64,000 bases of DNA, taken from positions 1 to 64,000 of the forward strand of contig KZ111147.1 in NCBI GenBank assembly GCA_002077045.2, in the 5' to 3' direction. The stretch is from Rachicladosporium sp. CCFEE 5018. Its lineage: Eukaryota > Ascomycota > Dothideomycetes > Cladosporiales > Cladosporiaceae. This document shows positions 1 through 9,108 of this stretch, one piece after another. Each line of letters starts with the position of its first letter. Positions within the stretch are counted from its first letter, which is position 1. A program made the translations under genes and the position numbers. The notes under the pieces are model-generated. The model was not told where the DNA came from, made no database searches, and saw only the letters and a program-made list of their open reading frames with translations.

Positions 1-2666
1 ACGGCATGGCATTCCCATTCATCTATCTCGCCATCTACATCATCCGCTACAAGGGCCATCCTAACGAGGTTGCTCTTCACTGGTTTTGCTACACTATCTT
101 GTACGAGTGTCTCTTCGGCGCGATATATGGGGTGGCTGTAGGCTACATCGCGCGACGTCTGATCCGATGGGCACACGAGAAAGATATCATAGACCGGGAG
201 TCTTTCCTCGTATTCTACTTCGTTCTTGCGCTCTTCTGCGCTGGGTCTGGATCAATGCTCGGCATGGACGACTTACTTGTGGGCTTCGCTGCTGGAGTGG
301 GGTTCAGCAATGACGGGTGGTTCACTGCGCAGACCGAGGAGTCTCATGTCTCGAACGTTATCGATTTGCTCATCAATCTAGCATTCTTCGTCTACTTCGG
401 CACCATCATCCCCTGGGCACAGTACAACGCTGGCTACCTTGGTCTCGATGTATGGAGACTTGTGGTGATTGCGATACTGGTCATATTCTTCCGTCGAATA
501 CCTATCATGCTGGCGCTGAAGCCGCTCATACCGGATATCAAGACGTGGCGTGAAGCACTGTTTGCTGGCCACTTCGGCCCAATCGGTGTCGGCGCAATCT
601 TTGTCGCCATCCTGGCGAGGGCCGAGCTGGAGACCGAAGAGACGACACCGCTCGAGGTTCTACCGCCTCCGGACTTCCCGCATGACAACATCATCGAGCT
701 GATATGGCCAATCACGACGTTCCTGGTCATCACTTCAATCGTCGTGCATGGCTCTTCGATCGCGGTCTTCACGCTTGGCAAGCACATCAACACCCTCACT
801 CTGACGATGTCATACACTCAGGCGCAAGAGAACGGTCCTTCGTGGATGGAGAGACTACCGCGCATCCAGTCGCGATCAAAGAGCTCAATGTCGCGCTATG
901 ACTCCGAGCTTGATGAGAAGGAGAAGGGACCGTCGCCTGCTGATCTCAAGCCTGGGACTTTCTTGCGCAGACAGGCAGAGGAAGACAACCCAAGTCGTGC
1001 ACCAAGCCGCAACACCAGCCGACATCGCTCGCGAAAGAGTAAGAACTTCGACAACGGCAGGGGGCCAGGCGGACCTATATCTGAATCTGCGATCCGGCCT
1101 TCCAGGCGAGAGGAGGCGAGTCAGCCTGTTAGTCGCAGCGACTCTGAGACTTTAGCTGCAAAGAGCGATTCTCAACCTGAATCTCCCAAGGGTAAGTCGC
1201 CAGAAGAGCGCGGTGAGCGAGATGATGATGCGCAGAGCCCAGGCGAGATTTTCGAGCAGGGTGAAGACACAGTGTTCGAGGACGAGGATGGTAAAGTGCT
1301 GGCTGTGGAGAATGAGAGCGGTGTGAATCCCGCGGACCGAGAAGCGGGCGAAGTCATGGAGGGGAAGCGATTGATGCGGGAAGAGAGTGCAAAGGACAAG
1401 GACGGTGACGATGGTGCCAGGGATGTTGACGGGCCAGAAGAGACTGAAGCTCCACAGCCGAAGATGTCGGAACGCCCTGCTAATAACTGGCGTCGCGGCC
1501 TCAACAAAGCAGGCACAATCACCAAACTCGCTGGTCTGCGTAATAAGGAGGACAAGCCGAAGCCCGAGCCGCGCAAGACGAACGGACCCGCTCGCGCTTA
1601 TCAATACGGCAACACTATCATCGTCGAAGATGAAGACGGTGAGGTCATCAAGAAGTACGACATTCCCGGCGCCGATAACGGCGGCGGCGACTCCCACCGG
1701 TCTCGCCAACGCGTGGCTCGCATGGGCAAGATGCTCGGGCTCGGAGGGGCAGATGGCAATGAGACACCGCCTTCTACAACCGCAGCCGGCGAGGAGGGCG
1801 CTGCCGAACCAAAACAGCGACCCAAGCCAAGCAGATTCGGCAGTCTCCGACCCGCTGCACCAGAAGACGAGGAAGATGATGAACAGCTCCGCTTCACGAT
1901 CAGCACTGGCACACGCCGTATGAGCAAAGCCGAATTCATCGACCAGATCCGCGGCATGGACCCCAAGGCCCGGGTGCAAGCTGTGGAAGCCTCCGACGCG
2001 CCAGAGATAGTGAAGAAAGAAGCGCGGAAAGACGCTCGCGAGCAAGCTGCCGCACAAAAGGGACGCGGTAAGAGCGTTTCCGGCAATGTACCTGTAGTCC
2101 ACGAACAGCCTGACGCGGAAAGCGACGCCGAGTCGCCTGGTGGCGGCGGACGCCGCAGAGAAGCAGGCAATATTGAGAGGGCTGATAGCAGTGATTCCGC
2201 GGATTTGAAGCTGGTTGATTCGAATAACGAGCAAGTGCCTTTCCATGACCTCTCCTCTACGGTGCGGAATTTCCGACAACCTAAACCCGCCTCTTCCTCC
2301 GCCAACCGCTCCAGAGCTACTGACGACGCATCTCCTGGCTCCGAGACAGCAGCACAGGCTCGGCGTCGCGCTGCGGCACAAGCCTCTTCCAGTCAATCCT
2401 CGTCTGCAGCGGCGAGAGATAGCAATGTGGAGACTGCTGCTGAGCGGCGGCGCCGTGAAGGTGCGCTGGGGATCAGCAAGGAGGAAGATAGCAGCGAGTC
2501 TGAAGAGGAGAGTGGGGAGCCGCGGCAGGTTAGTCCAGGACAGAGGGGCAATATCAGGTTTGCGGACGGGCCTAGCCCGCCTGCTAGGGCGCATGTTGGG
2601 GCTGGCGGTGAAGGGAGAGGGGAGGGGAGAGGCGGGATAAGGTGGGGGAGCTCTGTGAAGGGCTGA
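1..2666 (+). CDS. NHA1: Plasma-membrane Na+/H+ antiporter (Nha1/Sod2 type), 5' partial
   Basis: The 5' end lies outside the window; the frame is open from base 3 and 886 residues follow the first in-window Met at 6. The first ~270 residues are membrane-spanning and contain the family signature GMDDLLVGFAAGVGFSNDGWF-like segment (the adjacent Asp pair is the expected ion-binding site of fungal Nha1 exchangers). The remaining ~600 residues form a hydrophilic, Ser/Arg/Glu-rich cytoplasmic tail, as in Nha1, which is long compared with bacterial exchangers. Family knowledge: electroneutral or electrogenic export of Na+, Li+ and K+ in exchange for H+ at the plasma membrane, giving salt tolerance and pH/K+ homeostasis. 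The tail has acidic and basic low-complexity stretches and many Ser/Arg phosphosite-like motifs. Long antisense frames over the tail are shadows of GC-rich coding sequence. No intron is needed in the visible part. Confidence 0.9.
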   Translation, partial: GMAFPFIYLAIYIIRYKGHPNEVALHWFCYTILYECLFGAIYGVAVGYIARRLIRWAHEKDIIDRESFLVFYFVLALFCAGSGSMLGMDDLLVGFAAGVGFSNDGWFTAQTEESHVSNVIDLLINLAFFVYFGTIIPWAQYNAGYLGLDVWRLVVIAILVIFFRRIPIMLALKPLIPDIKTWREALFAGHFGPIGVGAIFVAILARAELETEETTPLEVLPPPDFPHDNIIELIWPITTFLVITSIVVHGSSIAVFTLGKHINTLTLTMSYTQAQENGPSWMERLPRIQSRSKSSMSRYDSELDEKEKGPSPADLKPGTFLRRQAEEDNPSRAPSRNTSRHRSRKSKNFDNGRGPGGPISESAIRPSRREEASQPVSRSDSETLAAKSDSQPESPKGKSPEERGERDDDAQSPGEIFEQGEDTVFEDEDGKVLAVENESGVNPADREAGEVMEGKRLMREESAKDKDGDDGARDVDGPEETEAPQPKMSERPANNWRRGLNKAGTITKLAGLRNKEDKPKPEPRKTNGPARAYQYGNTIIVEDEDGEVIKKYDIPGADNGGGDSHRSRQRVARMGKMLGLGGADGNETPPSTTAAGEEGAAEPKQRPKPSRFGSLRPAAPEDEEDDEQLRFTISTGTRRMSKAEFIDQIRGMDPKARVQAVEASDAPEIVKKEARKDAREQAAAQKGRGKSVSGNVPVVHEQPDAESDAESPGGGGRRREAGNIERADSSDSADLKLVDSNNEQVPFHDLSSTVRNFRQPKPASSSANRSRATDDASPGSETAAQARRRAAAQASSSQSSSAAARDSNVETAAERRRREGALGISKEEDSSESEEESGEPRQVSPGQRGNIRFADGPSPPARAHVGAGGEGRGEGRGGIRWGSSVKG

Positions 2667-3022
2667 AAGGCTTGATGGTTATCATAAGGGATCTGATCGA
2701 GAGCGAGCGAGGCGTTGTGGGGTACCATTAGGTGTGTTTGTCAGATGCGAGTGAGCGAGATAAGCGCAGTGTACATACTGAATACGATTGATACCGCACC
2801 CAACCCTTTAGCATCAAGCCGGTGCCCCCTTTCGCTGACAGCTGAACGGTGCGCCTCATGCGGTGAACCGTCATCAAGCCTTCCGATATACAATGCCAAT
2901 TGTGATGTACCACCTCGTTGACGACGAGGAATGTGCACTCTCGTTTGTTCGTATCGCAGGCTTGAGTTGTGATATACCAATCCCTCAATGTCACCTGCAA
3001 GGTCGCCACGAGTCCGAGACGA
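2667..3022. other. Intergenic, convergent 3' ends
   Basis: Space between the stops of the antiporter and the minus-strand lipidated-protein gene. No convincing ORF, RNA gene or repeat was seen; it probably holds the two 3' UTRs. Confidence 0.6.
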
Positions 3023-3821
3023 TCACATGATAACGCACCCGCCGCACGCTAACTTCCCCTTCAGCGGCGCTCTTCTCTCCCTCTCCGCCTCTGCCGCCGC
3101 TTCACGTCTCCGCTTCTCCTCCTCCGCTCTATCCCTATCTTCCTTCACCTGCAGCTCCGCCCTCGCCTGCCCAACACTAACCTCGCTCTCATGCCCAAAT
3201 ACCTCCCTCTCCCCACTCCCGTCCCCACTCTTCCCTTCGTTTCCCTCGCGATCCCGAACTTCACTTACCTTCCGCCGAATCGCCTCCTTCCGTTCCCTCA
3301 CACTCTTCGGCCAATCATCTCTTTCCTTCGCCTCGCTCGCCGTTAAGAGGTGTCCGCTTGGGCTGCGGACCTGCGCATCCCCAGCAACTGCATCTAGATC
3401 AATGAGAGCGGAGAGGCGGTGTTTGGTGGGTGCAGGGGAGGGGAGGGTGATTTCTGGAGATGTCGGACGGACGGGGAGGATGGCATCGGGATCATCGTGT
3501 GAGGGCTTGGGCGTGGGTGGGGAGATCTTGAGTTTGGGCGCTGTGCGTCGGTCTGGATTGGCAGGAGCGAGAGGGTTGGGATGTGTTTTGGGGACTGGCG
3601 TTACATTGTGGTCGAGCTTGTGGTGGATGAGGTGGTTTGGGTCGGCCCACTATATTGCGATTAGCAGAACTCAAGCAGGCTACCTCAGATTGGCAAATGT
3701 ATCTTACTGGCTGCTCGTGCAGCGGCACACCGGCGTTGACTGAGTAGAGATCATTGCGCTTGACCTCTATCCCTGTGGTCTTGGTGGTTGGCGGCGATGG
3801 CTTCGATGAAGTGAGGCCCAT
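3023..3821 (-). CDS. Small hydrophilic protein with N-myristoylation and CaaX signals
   Basis: Two exons, 3821-3708 and 3649-3023, joined over a 58-bp intron (3650-3707, GTAAGA...ATAG), encode 246 residues. The intron lies between codons and the two frames join cleanly. The N-terminus is MGLTSSKPSPP, which fits the N-myristoyltransferase consensus (Gly2, Ser6, Lys7). The C-terminus is CGGCVIM: CVIM is a CaaX box, with Met at the last position favouring farnesylation, and an extra Cys three residues upstream could be palmitoylated. The body is Pro-rich in the middle and then a strongly charged Arg/Glu/Lys helix (about residues 155-235) that could form a coiled coil. No catalytic domain was recognised. 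Both signals predict membrane anchoring. The family is not one I can name; the gene model is well supported, the function is not. Confidence 0.75.
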
Positions 3822-4287
3822 GGCGCAGTCTTTGCTTGCGTGTGTGGAGCTGTGGGAGCGCTTGTTCGGCGGTCGATGTCAACTCGGTTAAGGGGATGAA
3901 AGTAAGGGAAATGGTGCGATAGTCGCCGCCGTTAGCAGTGGTCAATGCAAAACACATGTGACAGCCCGAGATTGACCGCAGAGTCGTAGTCACTGTGGCG
4001 ATGAGGTCGAGCCGCTCTGCTGCAACGTAGCTGCTAAATGCGGCCGACACAGTCTCTTATTATGCAATGAGAGGCAAGAAGACGCGTAGAGATTGAAGAA
4101 GTGAGAAGACACTGCCTGTGACGCCGCATGTTATTGGCAAGTGCGACGCAGCGCGGTGGTTCTGGTGGAAGAAGACGGTCGCTTCAATCGATCTGCTTAT
4201 GCTCTCGTGCCCACATACCACCTGTTCGCTGTTCTTCGCAGTCCCTCCTGACCCAACAGCGTCGTCCGTGCTTGATCACATCGTTGT
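3822..4287. other. Intergenic, upstream of lipidated-protein gene
   Basis: Lies between the start of the lipidated-protein gene and the stop of cyanase, both on the minus strand. Only short spurious frames were seen; expected to hold the promoter of the former and 3' UTR of the latter. Confidence 0.5.
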
Positions 4288-4909
4288 TCAGAACCTCGTG
4301 AACGGCAACCTGTCAACCCGTTAGCTTTCTATCCTCTCCCATCAGCATCACAACGATCGGCAGACTCACCACTTCCCCCTCAACGTAATGACAACCCAAG
4401 TCCCCTTATCATCCTCCTCCTTCTCCACCTTCGTCGAAAAGGAAATCGCACTCATGATCCCATCCCCAAACTTCTCATTGATAACCCCTTTAAACGCATA
4501 CCCATAGTTCTGCACAATCTCATACAAGCGATAGATCATCGGCTCCCGCGGCGGCATATCAATACTCCTGCCCCGATCCGGGAAGCTCAGCAGCTCGGTC
4601 TCACGCAGCTTGGACTCGGGGATATCGAGGACTTTGGCGAGGTTAGCGACGTCTTCTTCGGTTGCTTGGGCTTGGCCGTAGAAGAGCGCGGCGGTGGCGA
4701 CTTCGGAGCGGGAGATTGCTCCGGCGATGCTCTCGAAAGACAAGTTCTTGGACTTCTTTGCTGCGAAGAGGATGGGGGAGGATGATGGGAGGCGGGGAAG
4801 GAGGGAAGCCTTAAATACTCGTTAGCTTGGGAGTTGTGCGGGATTGGAGTGCATAGTGTACCTCGAGAGTCGCAATCGGGTGACCACTGGAGGTGCCGGT
4901 TTGTGCCAT
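4288..4909 (-). CDS. CYN1: Cyanate hydratase (cyanase)
   Basis: Three exons, 4909-4862, 4809-4370 and 4309-4288, encode 169 residues. The last coding exon is only 22 nt. It is supported because splicing GTGAGT...GACAG turns an immediate TGA after GKW into GKWLPFTRF, matching the usual cyanase C-terminus (GKFLPY-like). The catalytic domain contains KFGDGIMSAISF, the conserved Arg/Glu/Ser active-site region being represented by EPMIYRLYE and the DGIMSAI stretch; the N-terminal helical domain (residues ~20-90) precedes it. Known reaction: cyanate plus bicarbonate give CO2 and carbamate, which decomposes to ammonia; it detoxifies cyanate and supplies nitrogen, as a cytosolic decamer. Start at 4909 gives MAQTGTSSGH, followed by a 52-bp intron. 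Confidence 0.92.
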
Positions 4910-5372
4910 GGTTGCGAGCAAGTAGGAGCTGCGTTTAGTGTTCAGAAGGAAAGGCTAGGAACTGTAAGAGTTTGACAAGAGGTTATAGACGTGAGGATGA
5001 GATGGAGAAAACACCTACCTTATCCAGGCTATACTCTAGCGCTGAAGCTACCGTCACCTCGCTGTTGACGCGCTGCACTGTCACAGCTCGCGTAGATCAT
5101 GTACTGTATGAGGTGGGGTCGTAAAGTCCGTCATCGTCCCGCATTACAAGCAGCTTGCTTGGCGTTACAATGTGGGGTGATTTGCATTGCGCATGCGGCA
5201 GCGATTGTGTTGTATGCGATCGCCTGTTGTGCATCTCCGGCACAGCATACATGACATCTCGTCAGCAAGAACCTCCGTGGGCGATTCGACATCCGTTCGA
5301 CCAGGCTCACGAGCACAAGTCGCGCTGCCCCGGAACGACTCCAGCAGCCACCTCTTCCATGCACTCATCACC
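4910..5372. other. Intergenic, cyanase promoter side
   Basis: Between the cyanase start and the PIF1 stop, both minus strand. It should hold the cyanase promoter. Overlapping short frames on both strands carry no recognisable protein. Confidence 0.5.
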
Positions 5373-8197
5373 CTACACATCTCCGTCAACGAACCTTCTC
5401 TCGTAGTCCTCCGCCTTACCCCCAAGTTTCTTCTTCCCGGCATCTCCATTCTTGGCCTTCCCATCCATGAGCTCAACCTTTGCCAGATTTGAGTAAAACG
5501 TCCTGACTCGCTCATGTGCGACCACTTTCTTCGGATCGAACCTCAGCACCTGTAGTCCAGCCATACTGGTAGCCCTAGACAAGGCAACATAGGCCTGGCC
5601 CTTCTCAAACACTTTCCCAAGATCAACCTTGACTCTCTCCAGGGTCTGACCCTGTGCTTTGTGTATACTCAGCGCCCATGCTAAGATCAAAGGAATCTGG
5701 GACCGCGAGGCTTGCACCTCGCCATTGGGAAGTTCGACTTTCCAGGTCTCGGGCTGGCAGAGGAGGTCGCGCGTCGTACCGTCCGCAATGGCGAAGCGGA
5801 CGAGAGGGTACTTTCGTGCAGTGGTGAGATTGTCTTGTAGGCGTTTGCGGGCTGCATCTTCCTTCGACATCGCAGCTTCGAGCGGCGCGCCATCGGTAGC
5901 TTGTGAGTAGGCTTCTTCGTTGACGCAGTACTTGTCGAACTCCATCTCGTCCATGAAACCTATTACGCGACCGATCGAACCGTTGACGAGGCTCTCGTCA
6001 ATGTTCTTGATGAGCATGACTTGCGCACCTTTCTTCAGGGTGATGGTCTCGGGTGCCATGCAGTTTGAGAGTAGCTTGTCGCGCTGTACTTTGTCGACTA
6101 TGGATCCGCCATCGCGCGCTTCGAACACTTGAGGCTGGCCTTGGAGATGCGTCAAGCGATCCACATTTGCGCGCTCGACTTCGGAGCGGAGGGCGAAGAG
6201 TTCGGTGCATTCGAGGGAGTCTTCGAACTTGAGGTCGCGATTGAGATTGCGGAAGGCACGGATTGAGGATTCCGAGAGGCGGCCCTCTCGCATTTCATTG
6301 AGCATGCCGGCGAAGACTGTGATGTGTTAGCTTATTGTGCGATGTCCCATGGCAATCTTGACCTACCTGGATCCTTCTGACGGAACACGTGGTGCAGCCC
6401 GATCGTGTGCTCGATCGTCGTATTCCACGTCCCTGCATCGAACGAGAACTTCGCCACCTTGCCGCTGTCCGGTACAGGCGGCAGCTGAAAGAAATCTCCT
6501 GTAATGACAAGCTGTATGCCCCCAAACGGTCGTCCGTTGTTGCGCAGTGACCGTGCGATGTTCTCAAGCTTGTCGAACAGCTCAGCATCCACCATTGACA
6601 CCTCATCAACGACCAGCACCTTCGTGCGCATCCACCTGTGCTTCGCCTTCTGATTCCGCTTGATCTTGCGTACGAGCTTAGGTGTATCTTCCTTGCCCAA
6701 TCCAATGCCCGCAAAGCTGTGCAGAGTGACACCGCCGACGTTGCAAGCCGCCAAACCAGTCGATGCAGTGACAGCCACACGATCTGGCTCACGCACATAC
6801 TTCCTGCGTAGTGAAGCGATAATTTCGCGAAGCAGTACGGACTTGCCCGTACCGGCTGAGCCAGTAAAGAAGACGCTCTTCTTCTGCTCGACCACCAAGT
6901 CCAGGATATGCTGTTGCTCCTCGCTAAGAAAGACACGAGCGACTTGCTTCTTTTTGCTCTTCGCTGCCTGTCTGTCCGCAAGCGTCCCGTCGTTCTTGCG
7001 GACCTTCTGGTCTTCGCGATGCTTCTTCTGCTGGTCCTTGATCGCACTCGCACTAGTATTCCAGGGGAAAGCAGCCTTGCGACTCTGTTGCTTCACGGCA
7101 GGCGTGGAAATGGCGTCAGACCTTGCACTGTGGTACGCGGTCGGTCGGTCGGCATCGATGTCGTCCGGCTGCTTTGAAGTGTTCCATGGCAGTCCCCTTC
7201 GCTTCACTGTCACTGTTGTCCCACCCGTCTGACTTTGCTGTGCCTTTGCAATATTTCCACCGTACGTATATCTGCTGATCTCTGCAATGTTCTGCGTAGG
7301 CTGCATATGCTCAGCAGGCGAACTCGACCACGGCAAAGGAGCGCTACTCCCTGGCACAGTCTGAGACGCTGCCCCACCAGCTAACGACCCATACCCCGAG
7401 ACTTTGTAGCCCATCTGCACCTGCTGCTTCTGCGGCTGAGTAGGCTTGAACATGTTTCGTGAAGTCTGTGATGGAAGCTGTGGATAGCTGATAGAACCTC
7501 TGGCGCCAGGCTCTTCGATGTCAAGATCAATGTCGCTATCGAAGTCGTCTTCCCACAGCTCTGTCTTTGCTCCGGTCTCGCCACTGACAACGATCGGTCG
7601 ATTTACGGCTCCTTCATCGTCGTCAAAGGAGCCGCTGGGCAGCTTCGGCACTCCACTCAAGGTCCTCTTGATGCCGCTGGTGTGCCGTGGCGCTGGAGCG
7701 CGCATGGCATTCATGGTAGAAGGGCCCGCCGGCTTCAGCACATTGCTGTACCCTGCACTCACAGATCTCACCTTGGCAGGTTCCTGAGAAGGCACGGGTG
7801 GACTTGACGAGAATAGCGATTGCCCAAGAGTCTTGCCCAGGGCGGATGGCGCCTTATTCTCCTGCTCGTGACGCTTCAAAGCACCGCTGAGCATCGTGTA
7901 CCGTCTACTGCCTGACTCCGATCCAGTCGGCCTATATGGCAAGGAGAACCGTCCCCGTGTCCGCACCAACCGTCCAGACGAAGTCGAATAGGAGTTAGCA
8001 GTGGCGGCGACGACGCCGAGAGAACCTTTGCCCGCGAGCCGGCGGGACAGCATGCAGTGTATGAGGAGTATGGTAGAGAGCAGGGCAGTAATGCCGAGGA
8101 CACTGGTGGAGGAGAATGAATAGGGGAGTGTGTCATCATCCATGCATCTTCTGTTCTTCTTGGTGATTGCCAGACACGCGAACTCGACGCGAAGCAT
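5373..8197 (-). CDS. PIF1: Pif1-family 5'-3' DNA helicase
   Basis: Two exons, 8197-6367 and 6316-5373, separated by a 50-bp intron (6317-6366) that joins HVFRQKDP to VFAGMLNEMREG, the conserved Pif1 order. From the first ATG the product is 924 residues. Helicase motifs are in order: Walker A GSAGTGKSVLL, Walker B VLVVDEVSMVD, GDFFQLPPV, HVFRQ, IHKAQGQTL and VALSRATS. The N-terminal ~340 residues are low complexity. In-frame ATGs lie at 8197, 8143 and 8053; the last starts MLSRRLAGKGSLGVV, an Arg/Ser-rich, acidic-poor segment like a mitochondrial presequence. Pif1 in yeast uses alternative starts to reach mitochondria and nucleus, so several starts may be used here. Role: resolves G-quadruplexes, acts in mtDNA maintenance, telomerase removal and Okazaki processing. 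It shares a short divergent promoter with LSM3. Confidence 0.9.
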
Positions 8198-8343
8198 GTC
8201 GGAGGATCGGAAGCTAGCTCCGAGTCGATCAGATAACAACTTCTCGATCAGATATCATTGAACCTCACTGGCGCCATTCCCTCCACCCCGCTGCGCAAAC
8301 ACTGCATGTGCCGCCCACCCTACCAATAACCCCATTGACTACC
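8198..8343. promoter_or_regulatory. Bidirectional promoter PIF1/LSM3
   Basis: Only 146 bp separate the first possible PIF1 ATG (8197, minus) from the LSM3 ATG (8344, plus), or 290 bp if PIF1 starts at 8053. Both promoters must lie here or overlap the PIF1 5' coding region. No clear TATA box was seen. Confidence 0.5.
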
Positions 8344-8705
8344 ATGGCTGACGCCGAGTCGCCGTCGGAAAGTGCGACCAACGTCAACGAACCCTTAGAC
8401 CTTGTTCGTCTTTCTCTGAATGAGACAGTGTTTGTAAAGTTGCGCGGTGATCGCGAGCTGAAAGGCAGGCTTCATGTGAGTCGTCTCACTTTGAAGCGTA
8501 CCTTAGCACAAGTATCTATACTGATGTATCAATTCTATAGGCATACGACAGCCACTGCAACCTCGTCCTCGGCGAAGTGGAGGAGACGATCTACATCTTC
8601 GACGACGAAGCCGAAGGCGCCGATGAGCCGAGAACAGTGACGAAGAACAGCGAGATGTTATTCGTGCGCGGCGACTCGGTGGTCTTGATCAGTCCGCAGC
8701 AATGA
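8344..8705 (+). CDS. LSM3: U6 snRNA-associated Sm-like protein LSm3
   Basis: Two exons, 8344-8475 and 8541-8705, with a 65-bp intron (GTGAGT...ATAG) encode 98 residues, the usual LSm3 length. The Sm1 motif is in exon 1 (VRLSLNETVFVKLRGDREL KGRLH across residues ~21-44) and continues AYDSHCNLVLGEVEE in exon 2; the Sm2 motif is LFVRGDSVVLISP near the C-terminus. The NLNL/HCNLVL RNA-contact loop is present. Role: part of the Lsm2-8 ring bound to the U6 snRNA 3' end in splicing and the Lsm1-7 ring that promotes decapping in P-bodies. The ATG at 8344 is chosen because an upstream non-ATG extension lacks support. Confidence 0.94.
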
Positions 8706-9108
8706 TCCAAAAAATGAATGAAGCTTCGATGCCGTTCACGATGAGATCAGCCATGCCTCGGAGGCGCAAGGCTGAGAGCGTGAGGAGGGAGTCGCAGTGA
8801 TGGAGGGTTGGGCTACAAGCGCACTGCATTGATGGAGGGAGCTAGTCAGTGGGATCGTGACAAAGACGCGAGGGTGACGCGACTGCTCGGTCGAATGCCC
8901 TCAGATGGTTTGAACGCGAGTACCGTCATCCCTTCCGTATTGAAAGCTGCGCGAGGGGGCAATACAGACGGGCTGATTTGTGTCTGCATGCCGGGAGTCA
9001 CCCGATCGCGGCATCGTCGTCGAGTTGCTCGTTAGAGGGTATATATGCCCAGGCTGCGGGTGTGCCAGCTCGGGTGTAGAGATCTCAGGGTATAGAAAAC
9101 ACACAACA
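8706..9108. other. Intergenic, convergent 3' ends
   Basis: Between the LSM3 stop and the stop of the minus-strand transglutaminase-like gene. Nothing beyond probable 3' UTRs was seen. Confidence 0.5.

Noticed and set aside
1152..2594. Long minus-strand frame over the antiporter tail
   Set aside because: Antisense shadow of a GC-rich coding region; composition is Leu/Arg/Ser noise and the sense strand is clearly an Nha1 tail.
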